Assembly (NCBI RefSeq): GCF_001570605.1
Contig: NZ_BBXG01000015.1
Location: forward strand, 1 to 64,000
Direction: 5' to 3'
Origin: Herbidospora cretacea
GTDB taxonomy: Bacteria > Actinomycetota > Actinomycetes > Streptosporangiales > Streptosporangiaceae
Length of the DNA: 64,000 bases
Below, one piece after another: positions 25,017 through 34,446 of this stretch (the stretch's first letter is position 1; each line of letters starts with the position of its first letter). The position numbers and the translations under genes are program-made. The notes beneath the pieces are model-generated. The model was given only the letters and a program-made list of their open reading frames with translations. It was not told the origin of the DNA and searched no databases.

Positions 25017-26347
25017 GGCGTGATGTCTTCCAGCATCTCGGTCACCAGGGCCGCGATCGGGGAGCGTTCCGAACGCGTCAGGGTGACGTGGGCGAACAGC
25101 GGGTGGCCCTTGAGCTTCTCGACCACCGCGACCACGCCGTCGTGCCGGCCGACCCGCAGGTTGTCGCGCTGGGCGACGTCGTGGGTCAGCACGACCCGCG
25201 AGTTGGCGCCGATGCGCGACAGGACCGTCAGCAGCACGCCGCGTTCCAGCGACTGCGCCTCGTCGACGATCACGAACGCGTCGTGGAGCGACCGGCCGCG
25301 GATGTGGGTCAGTGGCAGGACTTCCAGCATGCCCCGGTCGAGGACCTCCTCGATCACCTCGGGCGTCGTCACCGCGCCCAGGGTGTCGTAGACGGCCTGG
25401 GCCCACGGGCCCATCTTCTCGTTCTCGCTGCCGGGCAGGTAGCCGAGCTCCTGGCCGCCGACCGCGTAGAGCGGGCGGAACACGATGACCTTGCGGTGCT
25501 GGCGGCGTTCGAGCACGGCCTCGAGGCCCGCGCAGAGCGCCAGCGCCGACTTGCCGGTGCCGGCCCGGCCGCCCAGCGAGACGATCCCGATCTCCGGGTC
25601 CATCAGCAGGTCGAGCGCGATGCGCTGCTCGGCGCTGCGGCCGTGGAGGCCGAAGACCTCGCGGTCGCCGCGCACCAGGCGCACCGACTTGTCCGGGAGC
25701 ACCCGGCCGAGCGCGGAGCCCTTGCTGGTCAGCAGCCGCAGACCGGTGTGGGTCGGCAGGTCGCGGGCCTCTTCGAGCTCGGTGCCGCCGTGTTCGAAGA
25801 GCTCGCCGACGTCTTCCGCGGTGACCTGGAGCTCGGCCATGCCGGTCCACGTCTCGTCGGATTCGGCGACCAGCTCCGCGCGGTATTCCTCGGCGGTCAG
25901 GCCGATCGAGGCGGCCTTGATCCGCATCGGCAGGTCTTTGGAGACCAGCACGACGTCGAGGCCCTCGGAGGCCAGATTCTGCGCGACGGTCAGGATGCGC
26001 GTGTCGTTGTCGCCCAGCCTGAACCCGGCCGGCAGGCCGGATGGATCGCTGTGGTTGAGCTCGACCCTGATGGTTCCCTCGCCCATCGGGATCGGCTCGT
26101 CGAGGCGACCGTGCTGGACACGCAGATCGTCCAGGAAACGCAAGGCTTTGCGGGCGAAGTATCCCAGTTCGGGATGGTGCCGCTTACCTTCCAGCTCTGT
26201 GATCACGACAACGGGGAGCACCACTTCATGTTCGTCGAACCGGCTGAGTGCGGCCGGGTCTGCGAGCAGGACAGAGGTGTCCAGGATGTACGTGCGCCGG
26301 GAGGTGCCAGGCGTGTGACCGGACATGGACGGGTTGGACAATGCCAC
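25013..26347 (-). CDS. phoH2: PhoH2-type PIN domain / ATPase fusion
   Basis: 444 residues. The N-terminal PIN ribonuclease domain (about 15-160) has the acidic residue D23 in [12 protein letters not shown] and later ELEGKR and [10 protein letters not shown]. It is fused to a PhoH ATPase domain (about 235-444) with Walker A GRAGTGKS and Walker [11 protein letters not shown]. Mycobacterial PhoH2 (Rv1095) is a sequence-specific RNA helicase/RNase (established). The GTG at 26347 has GGGGGAG six bases upstream; the ATG seven codons later has no ribosome-binding site. It lies downstream of the cis-prenyltransferase on the same strand, 233 bp away. Confidence 0.93.
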   Translation of the reverse strand: MALSNPSMSGHTPGTSRRTYILDTSVLLADPAALSRFDEHEVVLPVVVITELEGKRHHPELGYFARKALRFLDDLRVQHGRLDEPIPMGEGTIRVELNHSDPSGLPAGFRLGDNDTRILTVAQNLASEGLDVVLVSKDLPMRIKAASIGLTAEEYRAELVAESDETWTGMAELQVTAEDVGELFEHGGTELEEARDLPTHTGLRLLTSKGSALGRVLPDKSVRLVRGDREVFGLHGRSAEQRIALDLLMDPEIGIVSLGGRAGTGKSALALCAGLEAVLERRQHRKVIVFRPLYAVGGQELGYLPGSENEKMGPWAQAVYDTLGAVTTPEVIEEVLDRGMLEVLPLTHIRGRSLHDAFVIVDEAQSLERGVLLTVLSRIGANSRVVLTHDVAQRDNLRVGRHDGVVAVVEKLKGHPLFAHVTLTRSERSPIAALVTEMLEDITP

Positions 26348-26580
26348 GCGTTCTCCCCCGGGCGCCTGGGGTCGGCGCCCTGCCTTGACTGGTGGTGAAC
26401 GGACCGGGCCCGGACGCCTCGAAGGCGGAGCCGGGAACCGGCCCCTCCTGCGAAGTCATCAAGACGCAAGAACGGGCCCTCTCCCGAGGTGAGCGTGGAT
26501 GCTCACTCCTTACGGTACGTCCTGAATCCCCCTGCGCCAACGCTCCAATCCTTGCCGAAAGGGGGTGTTCACATGCCGTT
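26348..26580. other. 233-bp intergenic region between the cis-prenyltransferase and phoH2
   Basis: No convincing gene is present. It contains the phoH2 ribosome-binding site and a small hairpin, GTGAGC-N6-GCTCAC (26489-26506), without a U-run. A possible 15-codon GTG frame beginning in that hairpin on the minus strand has its Shine-Dalgarno touching the start and is not supported. The phoH2 promoter must be here, but no clear -10/-35 pair is visible. Confidence 0.5.
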
Positions 26581-27342
26581 TCAGAATCCGTACCGACGGT
26601 TACGCGCGGCGTAGGCGCGAAGTGCCCGCAAGAAGTCCACCCTGCGGAAATCAGGCCAGTAGGCCTCGCAGAAGTAGAACTCCGAGTGGGCGCTCTGCCA
26701 GAGCAGGAATCCGGAGAGTCGCTGCTCTCCCGAGGTCCGGATGACGAGATCCGGGTCGGGCAGGCCACGCGTGTAGAGATGCTCGGCGATGTGCTCCACA
26801 TCGAGGACCTCCACGAGGTCTTCGATGCTCGCGCCCTTGCTCGCGTGCTCCTGGAGGAGGGAGCGCACCGCATCAGCGATCTCACGTCTTCCTCCATACC
26901 CAACGGCCACGTTCACAATCAGCCCAGGTCGGTGAGATGTCGCTTCTTTGGCATTTTTCAGGACATGGGCCGTGTGATCGGGCAGCAGGTCGAGCGACCC
27001 CATCGGCTTGACGTGCCAGCCCTGGTCGACCAGGTCGGTGACCAGGTTCTCGATCACCTGGAGGAGCGGTTCGAGCTCCTTCTTGTCACGGGAGAGGTTG
27101 TCGGTGGAGAGCAGCCAGAGGGTGACGTACTCGACGCCGGCCTCCTTGCACCAGACGAGGAGCTCGGAGATCTTGTCGGCGCCCTTCTGGTGGCCGTGGC
27201 GGACGTCCTCGTGGCCGTTGGAGCGGGCCCAGCGGCGGTTGCCGTCGACGATCACACCGACGTGGCGGGGGGCCTGGATCGAGGTGAGCTTCCGTTCGAG
27301 CCTGCGTTCGTACACCTTGTAAACAAGATCGCGCAGGTCCAT
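26581..27342 (-). CDS. cis-prenyltransferase (isoprenyl diphosphate synthase, Rv1086 type)
   Basis: 253 residues. Condenses isopentenyl diphosphate with an allylic diphosphate in the cis configuration. Family signatures are VDGNRRWAR at 32-40 (catalytic D33), the LWLLSTDNLSRDKKEL block and RTSGEQRLSGFLLWQSAHSEFYF near the C-terminus. Its presence near phoH2 and the mca/greA/DUF255 genes parallels Rv1086, the short-chain Z,E-farnesyl diphosphate synthase, rather than the decaprenyl enzyme Rv2361c. Chain length cannot be read securely from sequence alone, so no symbol is given. Confidence 0.9.
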   Translation of the reverse strand: MDLRDLVYKVYERRLERKLTSIQAPRHVGVIVDGNRRWARSNGHEDVRHGHQKGADKISELLVWCKEAGVEYVTLWLLSTDNLSRDKKELEPLLQVIENLVTDLVDQGWHVKPMGSLDLLPDHTAHVLKNAKEATSHRPGLIVNVAVGYGGRREIADAVRSLLQEHASKGASIEDLVEVLDVEHIAEHLYTRGLPDPDLVIRTSGEQRLSGFLLWQSAHSEFYFCEAYWPDFRRVDFLRALRAYAARNRRYGF

Positions 27343-27397
27343 GACTCCCCCGGTGTTCGCCTGAGCCCGCTGTCACATGACAGACATGGTCAAGCAA

Positions 27398-27955
27398 TTA
27401 TCGGGGGCGCGATGAGGTCCCCGCTCCCGAAATGAGGGAGCTGTTACGTTCCATCCCATATTGGGTTCCTAGCCGGACTTCTGACTCAGTCACCAATGTG
27501 CTCAGGAATATCAGGAGTTCTCCGGAAGTGAGCGTCGCCCGCAATCCGGCCCCCGAAGCGCCCCAGGCCTCGACGTGGGCCCGCCGGGTCAGCCGCCACC
27601 GGCCGGTGACGCCCCGGCCGGGCACCCAGACCGGGATGAGCCTGAGCTGGCAGCGGAGCTCCCCGCCGCCCACGACGTCGGTGCGGCTGCGGTAGCGGAA
27701 CCCGAACAGTTCCTCCTCGTCGTCGCCGGGGAACCGGTCGTCGGGGTCGTCCCAGGCCCCCTGGGAATCGCGCGCCTCGGCGACCGACCGGGCCAGCCGG
27801 GCCAGATACCAGCCGCACCGCTCCCCGACCGAGCCGTAGGGCACGCCGTCGCGGAACAGCTCCAACGTGACCTCGTAGGGCACCCCGGCGCTGTCGCGGC
27901 ATGCCACGGGATCAACCGTCAGGTACGAACCGTCAACGCACCGTAGTCCACCCAC
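27398..27955 (-). CDS. unknown soluble protein at the end of the MNIO operon
   Basis: About 185 residues from the GTG at 27955; the start is uncertain because no Shine-Dalgarno is clear and upstream codons look non-coding. No domain was recognised. Visible features are several Cys in the first third (GLRC, VACRD, GERCGWYLARLARSV), an acidic central stretch (DDPDDRFPGDDEEELFGFRYRSR), then beta-rich sequence with RLIPVWVPG and TGRWRLTRRAHVEAWG. Third-position GC is high through most of the frame, supporting coding. The gene follows the small MNIO-partner gene by 40 bp on the same strand and is probably co-transcribed. Confidence 0.6.
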   Translation of the reverse strand: MGGLRCVDGSYLTVDPVACRDSAGVPYEVTLELFRDGVPYGSVGERCGWYLARLARSVAEARDSQGAWDDPDDRFPGDDEEELFGFRYRSRTDVVGGGELRCQLRLIPVWVPGRGVTGRWRLTRRAHVEAWGASGAGLRATLTSGELLIFLSTLVTESEVRLGTQYGMERNSSLISGAGTSSRPR

Positions 27956-27995
27956 GCCACAGAGGGTATCCCGGGCACACCCCGGCAAACCGGCC

Positions 27996-28367
27996 CTACC
28001 GGTATTGATCCTTCTTTGGGGTAATTCGCCACCAGTGCCGCTTTTGTTGGCGCTCCGGCTCGGCGGCGGCCAGCAGCCCCCGCTCCCCCAGCCACTCGGC
28101 GAACGCCGCCGCGTCGGCCCGCGATCCGCCCTGGGGTTTCGGACGGCCGGAAGCATAAGCGTGGAACTCCCGCCCGAACGCCTGCCCGAGCGCCCGGACG
28201 ACGTCGGGCCGAAGGGCTGCGACCAGCCCCCGCCTCTTGGCGATCAGACTGCTCGCCTGGATCCGCAGCCGCTCCGCGTCGAACCCGTGAGGCGGCGCGG
28301 CCCCCGCCACCAGAGCCGCGAGCAGCGCCCGCTGCTGATCGGCCAGCTGAGCCCGAGGGTCAGCCAC
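27996..28367 (-). CDS. small helical partner protein of the MNIO enzyme
   Basis: 123 residues, predominantly helical (DQQRALLAALVAG, RIQASSLIAKRRGLVAAL, VVRALGQAFGREFHAYA), then a GG-containing turn and a short domain AAFAEWLGERGLL. The C-terminus is basic (WWRITPKKDQYR). GTG 28367 overlaps the MNIO stop by eight bases, indicating coupling. The layout faintly resembles the N-terminal part of DUF2063/BufC-type proteins that accompany MNIOs, suggesting substrate presentation (inference). Otherwise it is an unknown protein. Confidence 0.75.
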   Translation of the reverse strand: MADPRAQLADQQRALLAALVAGAAPPHGFDAERLRIQASSLIAKRRGLVAALRPDVVRALGQAFGREFHAYASGRPKPQGGSRADAAAFAEWLGERGLLAAAEPERQQKRHWWRITPKKDQYR

Positions 28368-29169
28368 GGTTCAGGGCCGCTCTGATCCGGTCGAGTTCCT
28401 CGGAGAGGACCGCGTCGCTGGGGTAGTCGGCGTCCCACTCCAGGAGCGCGCCCGGGGGCCGGTGGCGGGCGGAGAGTTCGGCCAGGAGGTCGAGGACCTC
28501 CTGCGGCGGCGAGGCCGTGTGGGTGTCGTGCCACACGTCGCCGTGACCGTGGCCTCCCGCGACGTGGACGTAGGCGACGTGTTCCAGGGGCAGCGCGTCG
28601 AGGGCCTTGACCGCGTCGAGGCCCAGGTTGACCTGGTTGGTGTAGAGGTTGGCCACGTCGATCAGGAGCTTCACCCCGGTCCGTTCGACCAGTTCGCCGA
28701 GGAACTGCGCCTCGGTGAGCTCGTCGCCGGGCCAGCCGAACAGGGCCGCGACGTTCTCCAGGGCCAGCGGCACCGGCAGGCAGTCGAGGGCGATGCGGAC
28801 GTTCTCCACGATCACGCTCAGCGCGTCGCGGGTGCGCGGCACCGGCAGCAGGTGCCCGGCTTCGAGGTCTCCCGACCGAACGTACGCGAGATGTTCGCTC
28901 ACCAGCGGAGACCCGAGGGCCTGGGCGACGGCGGCCAGGTGGTCGAGCCGGGCCTGGTCGGGCCGTTCGGCGCCGCCGATGCCGAGCGCGACGCCGTGGG
29001 GGATCACCGGGATCCCCCGCCCGCGCATCAGCCGCAGCGACTCGGGCACCCGCGCCGGGACGATCGTCTCGGCGATGACCTCGGTGAACTCGACCCCGGG
29101 CAGGTGCTCGACGGTCAGGTCGATCTCCGACCGCCAGCCGATCCCCACGCCCAGCCGGTCAGCTGCCAC
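28360..29169 (-). CDS. DUF692 family multinuclear non-heme iron oxidase (MNIO)
   Basis: 269 residues from GTG 29169, which overlaps the stop of the upstream membrane-protein gene by 11 bases; longer readings only translate the Gly/Cys tail DNA in another frame. The TIM-barrel metal ligands are all in place: E34 (EVIAE), H58 (PHGVAL), H93 (SEHLAY), E138-N139 (ALENVA), D171 (LLIDVANLY), H202 (YVHVAGGHGHGD), D211, H214 and H217 (DVWHDTH), and E244 (LLEWDADYP). Characterised MNIOs modify Cys or Asp residues of ribosomal peptides (methanobactin, bufferins, TglH). The only Cys-rich product nearby is the tail of the preceding gene. Confidence 0.9.
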   Translation of the reverse strand: MAADRLGVGIGWRSEIDLTVEHLPGVEFTEVIAETIVPARVPESLRLMRGRGIPVIPHGVALGIGGAERPDQARLDHLAAVAQALGSPLVSEHLAYVRSGDLEAGHLLPVPRTRDALSVIVENVRIALDCLPVPLALENVAALFGWPGDELTEAQFLGELVERTGVKLLIDVANLYTNQVNLGLDAVKALDALPLEHVAYVHVAGGHGHGDVWHDTHTASPPQEVLDLLAELSARHRPPGALLEWDADYPSDAVLSEELDRIRAALNRG

Positions 29170-30124
29170 CGCAGCCACCACCGCACCCTCCGCCGCAGCT
29201 CGACCCGCCGCCGGAGTCGCCGCCGCCGCCCGAGTCGCTCCCGCCGCCGCCGAAGTCGCCGCCGCCGAAGTCGGAACCGGAGCCCCACCCGGAGTCGGCG
29301 CCCACCGCGCCGCCGCAGGCGCCGGCGCCGCAGCCGCCACCGCCGTGCTGGATCTCGGCGTGGCCGGGGCCGGTGTAGATGGCCAGGCCGTAGAGGGCGA
29401 TCGTGCTGTCGTTGCCGCTGTTGTGGGCGTAGGCGAGCTCGCGGGTGCGCGGGTAGCGCGCCTTGGCCGCCCGCAGCGCGGCGTGCCCGGCCGGGGTCAG
29501 CACGCTGAGGTTCTCCTTGGCGTTCCCGGACGCCACCGCCATCCCGATGATCCAGGTGAGCACCGAGACGATCAGCGTGAGCACGCTCCAGAGCACCGAC
29601 TCGAACCAGCCGAACGCCAGCGACACGATGCTGACCGGCACGAACAGCCCCGCGAGCCCGCACAGCCAGCGCAGCTTGGTGTTGGCCCGCCGGGCCGAGG
29701 TGAGCGCCGAGTCGGCCACCACGAGCCCGTGGCCCCGCAGCCCGTAGTCGATGCCGGTGACGGCCGGGCCCACGCAGACGGTCCGCCGGATGTCGGCCAG
29801 CGGCCGGCCGTTGACCCCGGTCGCGAGGTCGAGCACCTCCTGCTCGACCCGCTCGGCGGGGGCCCCGGCGATGCCGCGGACGGCCGTCACCGAGCCGTCG
29901 CGGGAGATCCGCACGCGGCCCTGGGAGACGAGCACGGCGACCGCGGTGTTGACCACCCGCCGGGGGCCGCCCGCGAGGAAGGCCAGCGAGTAGGGATCGA
30001 GGCCGGGCGGAGCGTAGCCGCCGCCGGACTTCACCCGGCGCTGCTCCTGCTTGACCCGGCGAGCCTGACGGAAGACCAGCACCACGGCGACGATCGCCGG
30101 GATGAACAGGACGAGGGAGTCCAT
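29159..30124 (-). CDS. TIGR04222-like membrane protein with Gly/Cys-rich C-terminal tail
   Basis: 321 residues with GGAGG six bases before the ATG. TM1 is at about 2-18 (SLVLFIPAIVAVVLVF). A conserved region follows (GLDPYSLAFLAGGPRRVVNTAVAVLVSQGRV), then two more transmembrane helices at about 150-195. A short soluble part leads to a 60-residue tail of Gly, Ser and Asp with five Cys at 265, 270, 310, 314 and 318, the last three as C-GGG-C-GGG-C. The tail is low-complexity and looks like a modification substrate rather than a fold. It is the first gene of the operon with the MNIO enzyme, so the tail is proposed as the MNIO substrate (inference). Confidence 0.85.
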   Translation of the reverse strand: MDSLVLFIPAIVAVVLVFRQARRVKQEQRRVKSGGGYAPPGLDPYSLAFLAGGPRRVVNTAVAVLVSQGRVRISRDGSVTAVRGIAGAPAERVEQEVLDLATGVNGRPLADIRRTVCVGPAVTGIDYGLRGHGLVVADSALTSARRANTKLRWLCGLAGLFVPVSIVSLAFGWFESVLWSVLTLIVSVLTWIIGMAVASGNAKENLSVLTPAGHAALRAAKARYPRTRELAYAHNSGNDSTIALYGLAIYTGPGHAEIQHGGGGCGAGACGGAVGADSGWGSGSDFGGGDFGGGGSDSGGGGDSGGGSSCGGGCGGGCGGS

Positions 30125-30195
30125 GCCGCCTCCATGACCCCAGGGGAGAGTTACGACTGATTAGACGATCCCATGGGGCGCCGGGTTCGCGCATC

Positions 30196-30211
30196 GGCCG
30201 TAATAACGGCC
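30196..30211. promoter_or_regulatory. palindrome GGCCGT-AATA-ACGGCC
   Basis: A perfect 6-bp inverted repeat with a 4-nt centre, between the pckG terminator and the MNIO operon start (30124, minus strand). No U-run on either strand makes a terminator unlikely; an operator about 75 bases upstream of the operon is plausible. Confidence 0.35.
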
Positions 30212-30248
30212 ATTTCCTCCGTCTTCAGCAGGAGACCACAAAAACGAC

Positions 30249-30296
30249 GAGACGGCTCGCGCCGTGGATCCGGCTGGACCCGGCGCGAGCCGTCTC
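30249..30296 (-). terminator. intrinsic terminator of pckG
   Basis: A perfect 16-bp stem (30249-30264 with 30281-30296) with a 16-nt loop, followed on the minus-strand transcript by GTCGTTTTTG. It lies 46 bases past the pckG stop and separates pckG from the MNIO operon. Confidence 0.88.
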
Positions 30297-30342
30297 GGGT
30301 GGGGGAATCCCGACGCCGTCGGCGGGACTCCTGCTGGTGGGG

Positions 30343-32136
<1,794 letters not shown>

Positions 32137-32201
32137 GAGGGCGGCTCCTTAATGTACGTCAGGGCCAATTCATCATCCGCGACGATTACCCGGTAAATCC
32201 A

Positions 32202-32389
32202 ATTGGTGTGGACCACCGGATATTCGCCGCCATAACCGCAGGTCAGCGAAGTAGATGATGGATGGAGCGTACCCCTGACGGATGATTTCCAATTGTGCTG
32301 ACCACCCCTTACCAGTTGTTCTACGACTAAACATTGGTATAGGCCATTGCGAATGGTCCAGACCATTCGGGGAATTGGTTCAGTCCACT
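32202..32389 (-). promoter_or_regulatory. array of DasR-like (GntR/HutC) operator sequences upstream of pckG
   Basis: The best site is AATGGTCCAGACCATT at 32352-32367, matching the Streptomyces DasR consensus (A-N-TGGTCTAGACCA-N-T) with one core mismatch; its flanks extend to a perfect 9-bp inverted repeat with a 2-base centre. Weaker relatives are ATTGGTATAGGCCATT (32333-32348), ATTGGTTCAGTCCACT (32374-32389) and ATTGGTGTGGACCACC (32202-32217). Centre spacings for the upstream trio are 19 and 22 bp, about two helical turns. Binding by a DasR homologue is inferred. Confidence 0.6.
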
Positions 32390-32889
32390 CCGCCGGGGCC
32401 CGCGGCGCGCACGCGGTCGACGGCCTGGAGGGCATCGCGCAGGTCAGCGAGCCAGGTGTCGGTGTGGCGGCCGACCAGCCGGACGCACCAGGCGAGGGCG
32501 TCGGAGCGGCTGCGCGCGACCCCCGCGGCGACGAGCGTGTCGAGCACCTGGCGCTCACCCTGCCGGAGCCGGGTCATGACGGGGACGGAAAGTGTGGTGA
32601 ACATCACGGTCTGCTCACCGATCTTCACGCCCCAGGCGACCTTGCGCCGAAACCTGTGCTCCGCCTGGCGGGCGATCTCGATGCGGCGCTCGCGGGTCTC
32701 CTCACGGAACCGCTCGACGTAGCCCTCTTCGGCGGCGGCCCGCTCGGCGTCGGGCAGGCCCTCGGTGACGGTCAGCGGGGGAAGCGCGCCGACGACGGTG
32801 ATCTCCTCGCGGTCGACGACGACCTCGGGGCGCTCGGTGAACCAGTTCTCGGGGAGACGGTGGGCGAACCACTCAGATTCTGCACTCAT
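32380..32889 (-). CDS. conserved protein with C-terminal ribbon-helix-helix-like segment
   Basis: 169 residues. The acidic N-terminal half (residues 1-75) has no recognised domain. The C-terminal part TTLSVPVMTRLRQGERQVLDTLVAAGVARSRSDALAWCVRLV follows a strand-helix-GxxxSRSDAL-helix pattern like CopG/RHH DNA-binding folds. The start ATG at 32889 lies inside a perfect palindrome, ATGTAAT-CAAC-ATTACAT, so autoregulation is an attractive inference. It is divergent from the DHA2 transporter and has no further recognised function. Confidence 0.7.
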   Translation of the reverse strand: MSAESEWFAHRLPENWFTERPEVVVDREEITVVGALPPLTVTEGLPDAERAAAEEGYVERFREETRERRIEIARQAEHRFRRKVAWGVKIGEQTVMFTTLSVPVMTRLRQGERQVLDTLVAAGVARSRSDALAWCVRLVGRHTDTWLADLRDALQAVDRVRAAGPGGVD

Positions 32890-32905
32890 GTAATCAACAT
32901 TACAT
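32888..32905. promoter_or_regulatory. perfect palindrome over the start codon of the RHH-like gene
   Basis: ATGTAAT-CAAC-ATTACAT, 7-bp arms with a 4-nt centre. The left arm overlaps the minus-strand ATG at 32889, so a bound protein would block initiation or early elongation. ATGT-N10-ACAT symmetry also suits PadR-type repressors. Confidence 0.55.
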
Positions 32906-32933
32906 CGTTGCCAGAGAATCGGGCGGAGATATT

Positions 32934-32964
32934 TTGACAGTAACTACTTTTTGAGAGTTACTAT
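32934..32964 (+). promoter_or_regulatory. promoter and operator of the DHA2 transporter gene
   Basis: TTGACA at 32934-32939 and TACTAT at 32959-32964 (19-bp spacer; TTACTA gives 18) place transcription start at the ATG 32971. An inverted repeat, AGTAACT (32939-32945) and AGTTACT (32956-32962), spans the spacer and overlaps both boxes. It is the likely target of the TetR repressor encoded downstream. Confidence 0.7.
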
Positions 32965-32970
32965 CAATTC

Positions 32971-34446
32971 ATGGCAACTTCCAGATGGTGGGCTTTGTCA
33001 GCCCTGGTCCTCTCCGTCCTCGTGATCGGGCTCGACGCGACCGTGCTCAACGTCGCGCTGCCCACCCTCGCCGTCGATCTCGGCGCCACCACCGGTGAGC
33101 TCCAGTGGATCGTCGACGCCTATCTCGTCGTGTTCGCCGCCCTGCTGCTGCCCGCCGGGGTCTTCGGCGACCGCTTCGGGCGCAAGAGGCTCCTGATCGC
33201 GGGCCTGGTGGCGTTCGGCGTCGCCTCGCTGATCGCGATGCTGGCCGGCTCGACCAGCTGGCTGATCGCCGGGCGGGCGCTCATGGGCGCCGGGGCGGCG
33301 CTGATCATGCCGCTGTCCACGTCGATCCTGCCGACGATCTTCCCGCCCGCCGAGCGGGCCAGGGCCATCGCCGTCTGGACCGGCGGCATGGCCGTGGGCC
33401 TGCCGCTCGGCCCGATCGTCGGCGGCTACCTGCTCGACCACTTCTGGTGGGGCTCGATCTTCCTGATCAACCTGCCCGCCGTGGCGGTCGCGCTGGTCGC
33501 GGTGGCCTTCCTGGTGCCGGAGTCCCGCGCCGCCGAGAAGCGCGGCACCGACGTGCCCGGCACGCTCCTGTCGGTCGCCGGGCTCGCCGCACTCGTCTTC
33601 GGCGTCATCGAGGCCCCGGTGCGGGGCTGGGGCTCGGCCCTGGTGCTCGGCTCGATCGCCGCCGGGCTCGTGCTGCTCTTCCTGTTCGTACGGGTGGAGG
33701 CCCGCTCCGCCGCCCCGATGATGGACCTGGGGCTGTTCCGCGACCGCACCTTCGTGTGGGGCGCTCTCGGCGCGACCGTGGTCTCGCTCGGCATGATGGG
33801 CGTCCTGTTCGTCGCGCCGCTCTATCTCCAGGCGGTGCAGGGCTTCGACGCCATGGCCACCGGCCTGCGCATCGTGCCCATGATCGGCGGGCTCATGGCA
33901 GGCGGTCTCGTCGGCGAACGCCTGATCAAGCGCCTCAGCCTGCGGGTCATCATGGGTGCCGGGCTGGTCGTGCTGGCCGCCGGGCTGATGGCGGGGGCGG
34001 TGCTGCCGGGCGACTACACGTACACGGCGATCTGGCTCACCGTCACCGGCGCGGGCGTGGGCCTGACGATGGTCCCGGCCATGGACGGCCTGCTCGCCCT
34101 CCTCCCGCCGGAGCGCACCGGCATGGGCAGCGGCGTCCTGCAGGCCCTGCGCCAGACCGGCGGCGCGTTCGGCGTGGCCGGGCTCGGCAGCCTTCTCTCC
34201 TCCGTGTACGCCCACGCGCTCCCCGCCGGCGCCCCCGCCCCGGTGCGCGACTCGGTGGCGGCGGCGGTCCGGGTCCCCGGATGGGCGCAGGCCGGGCGGG
34301 CGGCCTTCGGCGACGCGATGGACGCCGTGCTGTGGACCTGCGGCGGCCTGATGGCCCTCGCCGCGCTGCTGATCGTCGCCTTCATGCGTTCCGCCGCGCC
34401 GGAACCGGCGGGAGAATCGAACCATGAACTCGCCGGGACTCCGTGA
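32971..34446 (+). CDS. DHA2-family (EmrB/QacA) multidrug MFS exporter
   Basis: 491 residues with fourteen predicted helices. Family motifs are LDATVLNVALPTLAVDLGA in TM1 (motif D1), GDRFGRKR in the 2-3 loop and the motif C region GPIVGGYLLDHFWWGSIFLINLPA. It probably exports toxic organic compounds with proton antiport. The 3' end overlaps the TetR gene by 23 bp, forming a pump-regulator operon. Initiation appears leaderless behind a strong operator-covered promoter. Confidence 0.93.
   Translation: MATSRWWALSALVLSVLVIGLDATVLNVALPTLAVDLGATTGELQWIVDAYLVVFAALLLPAGVFGDRFGRKRLLIAGLVAFGVASLIAMLAGSTSWLIAGRALMGAGAALIMPLSTSILPTIFPPAERARAIAVWTGGMAVGLPLGPIVGGYLLDHFWWGSIFLINLPAVAVALVAVAFLVPESRAAEKRGTDVPGTLLSVAGLAALVFGVIEAPVRGWGSALVLGSIAAGLVLLFLFVRVEARSAAPMMDLGLFRDRTFVWGALGATVVSLGMMGVLFVAPLYLQAVQGFDAMATGLRIVPMIGGLMAGGLVGERLIKRLSLRVIMGAGLVVLAAGLMAGAVLPGDYTYTAIWLTVTGAGVGLTMVPAMDGLLALLPPERTGMGSGVLQALRQTGGAFGVAGLGSLLSSVYAHALPAGAPAPVRDSVAAAVRVPGWAQAGRAAFGDAMDAVLWTCGGLMALAALLIVAFMRSAAPEPAGESNHELAGTP

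Noticed and set aside
26460-26510. 15-codon leader peptide ahead of phoH2
   Set aside because: Its GTG directly abuts the only Shine-Dalgarno-like bases and no attenuator hairpin with a U-run follows.
26226-26903. Minus-strand frame covering the phoH2 start and part of the cis-prenyltransferase
   Set aside because: Out of frame with both real genes; composition is Arg/Ser/Pro-rich and there is no start signal.
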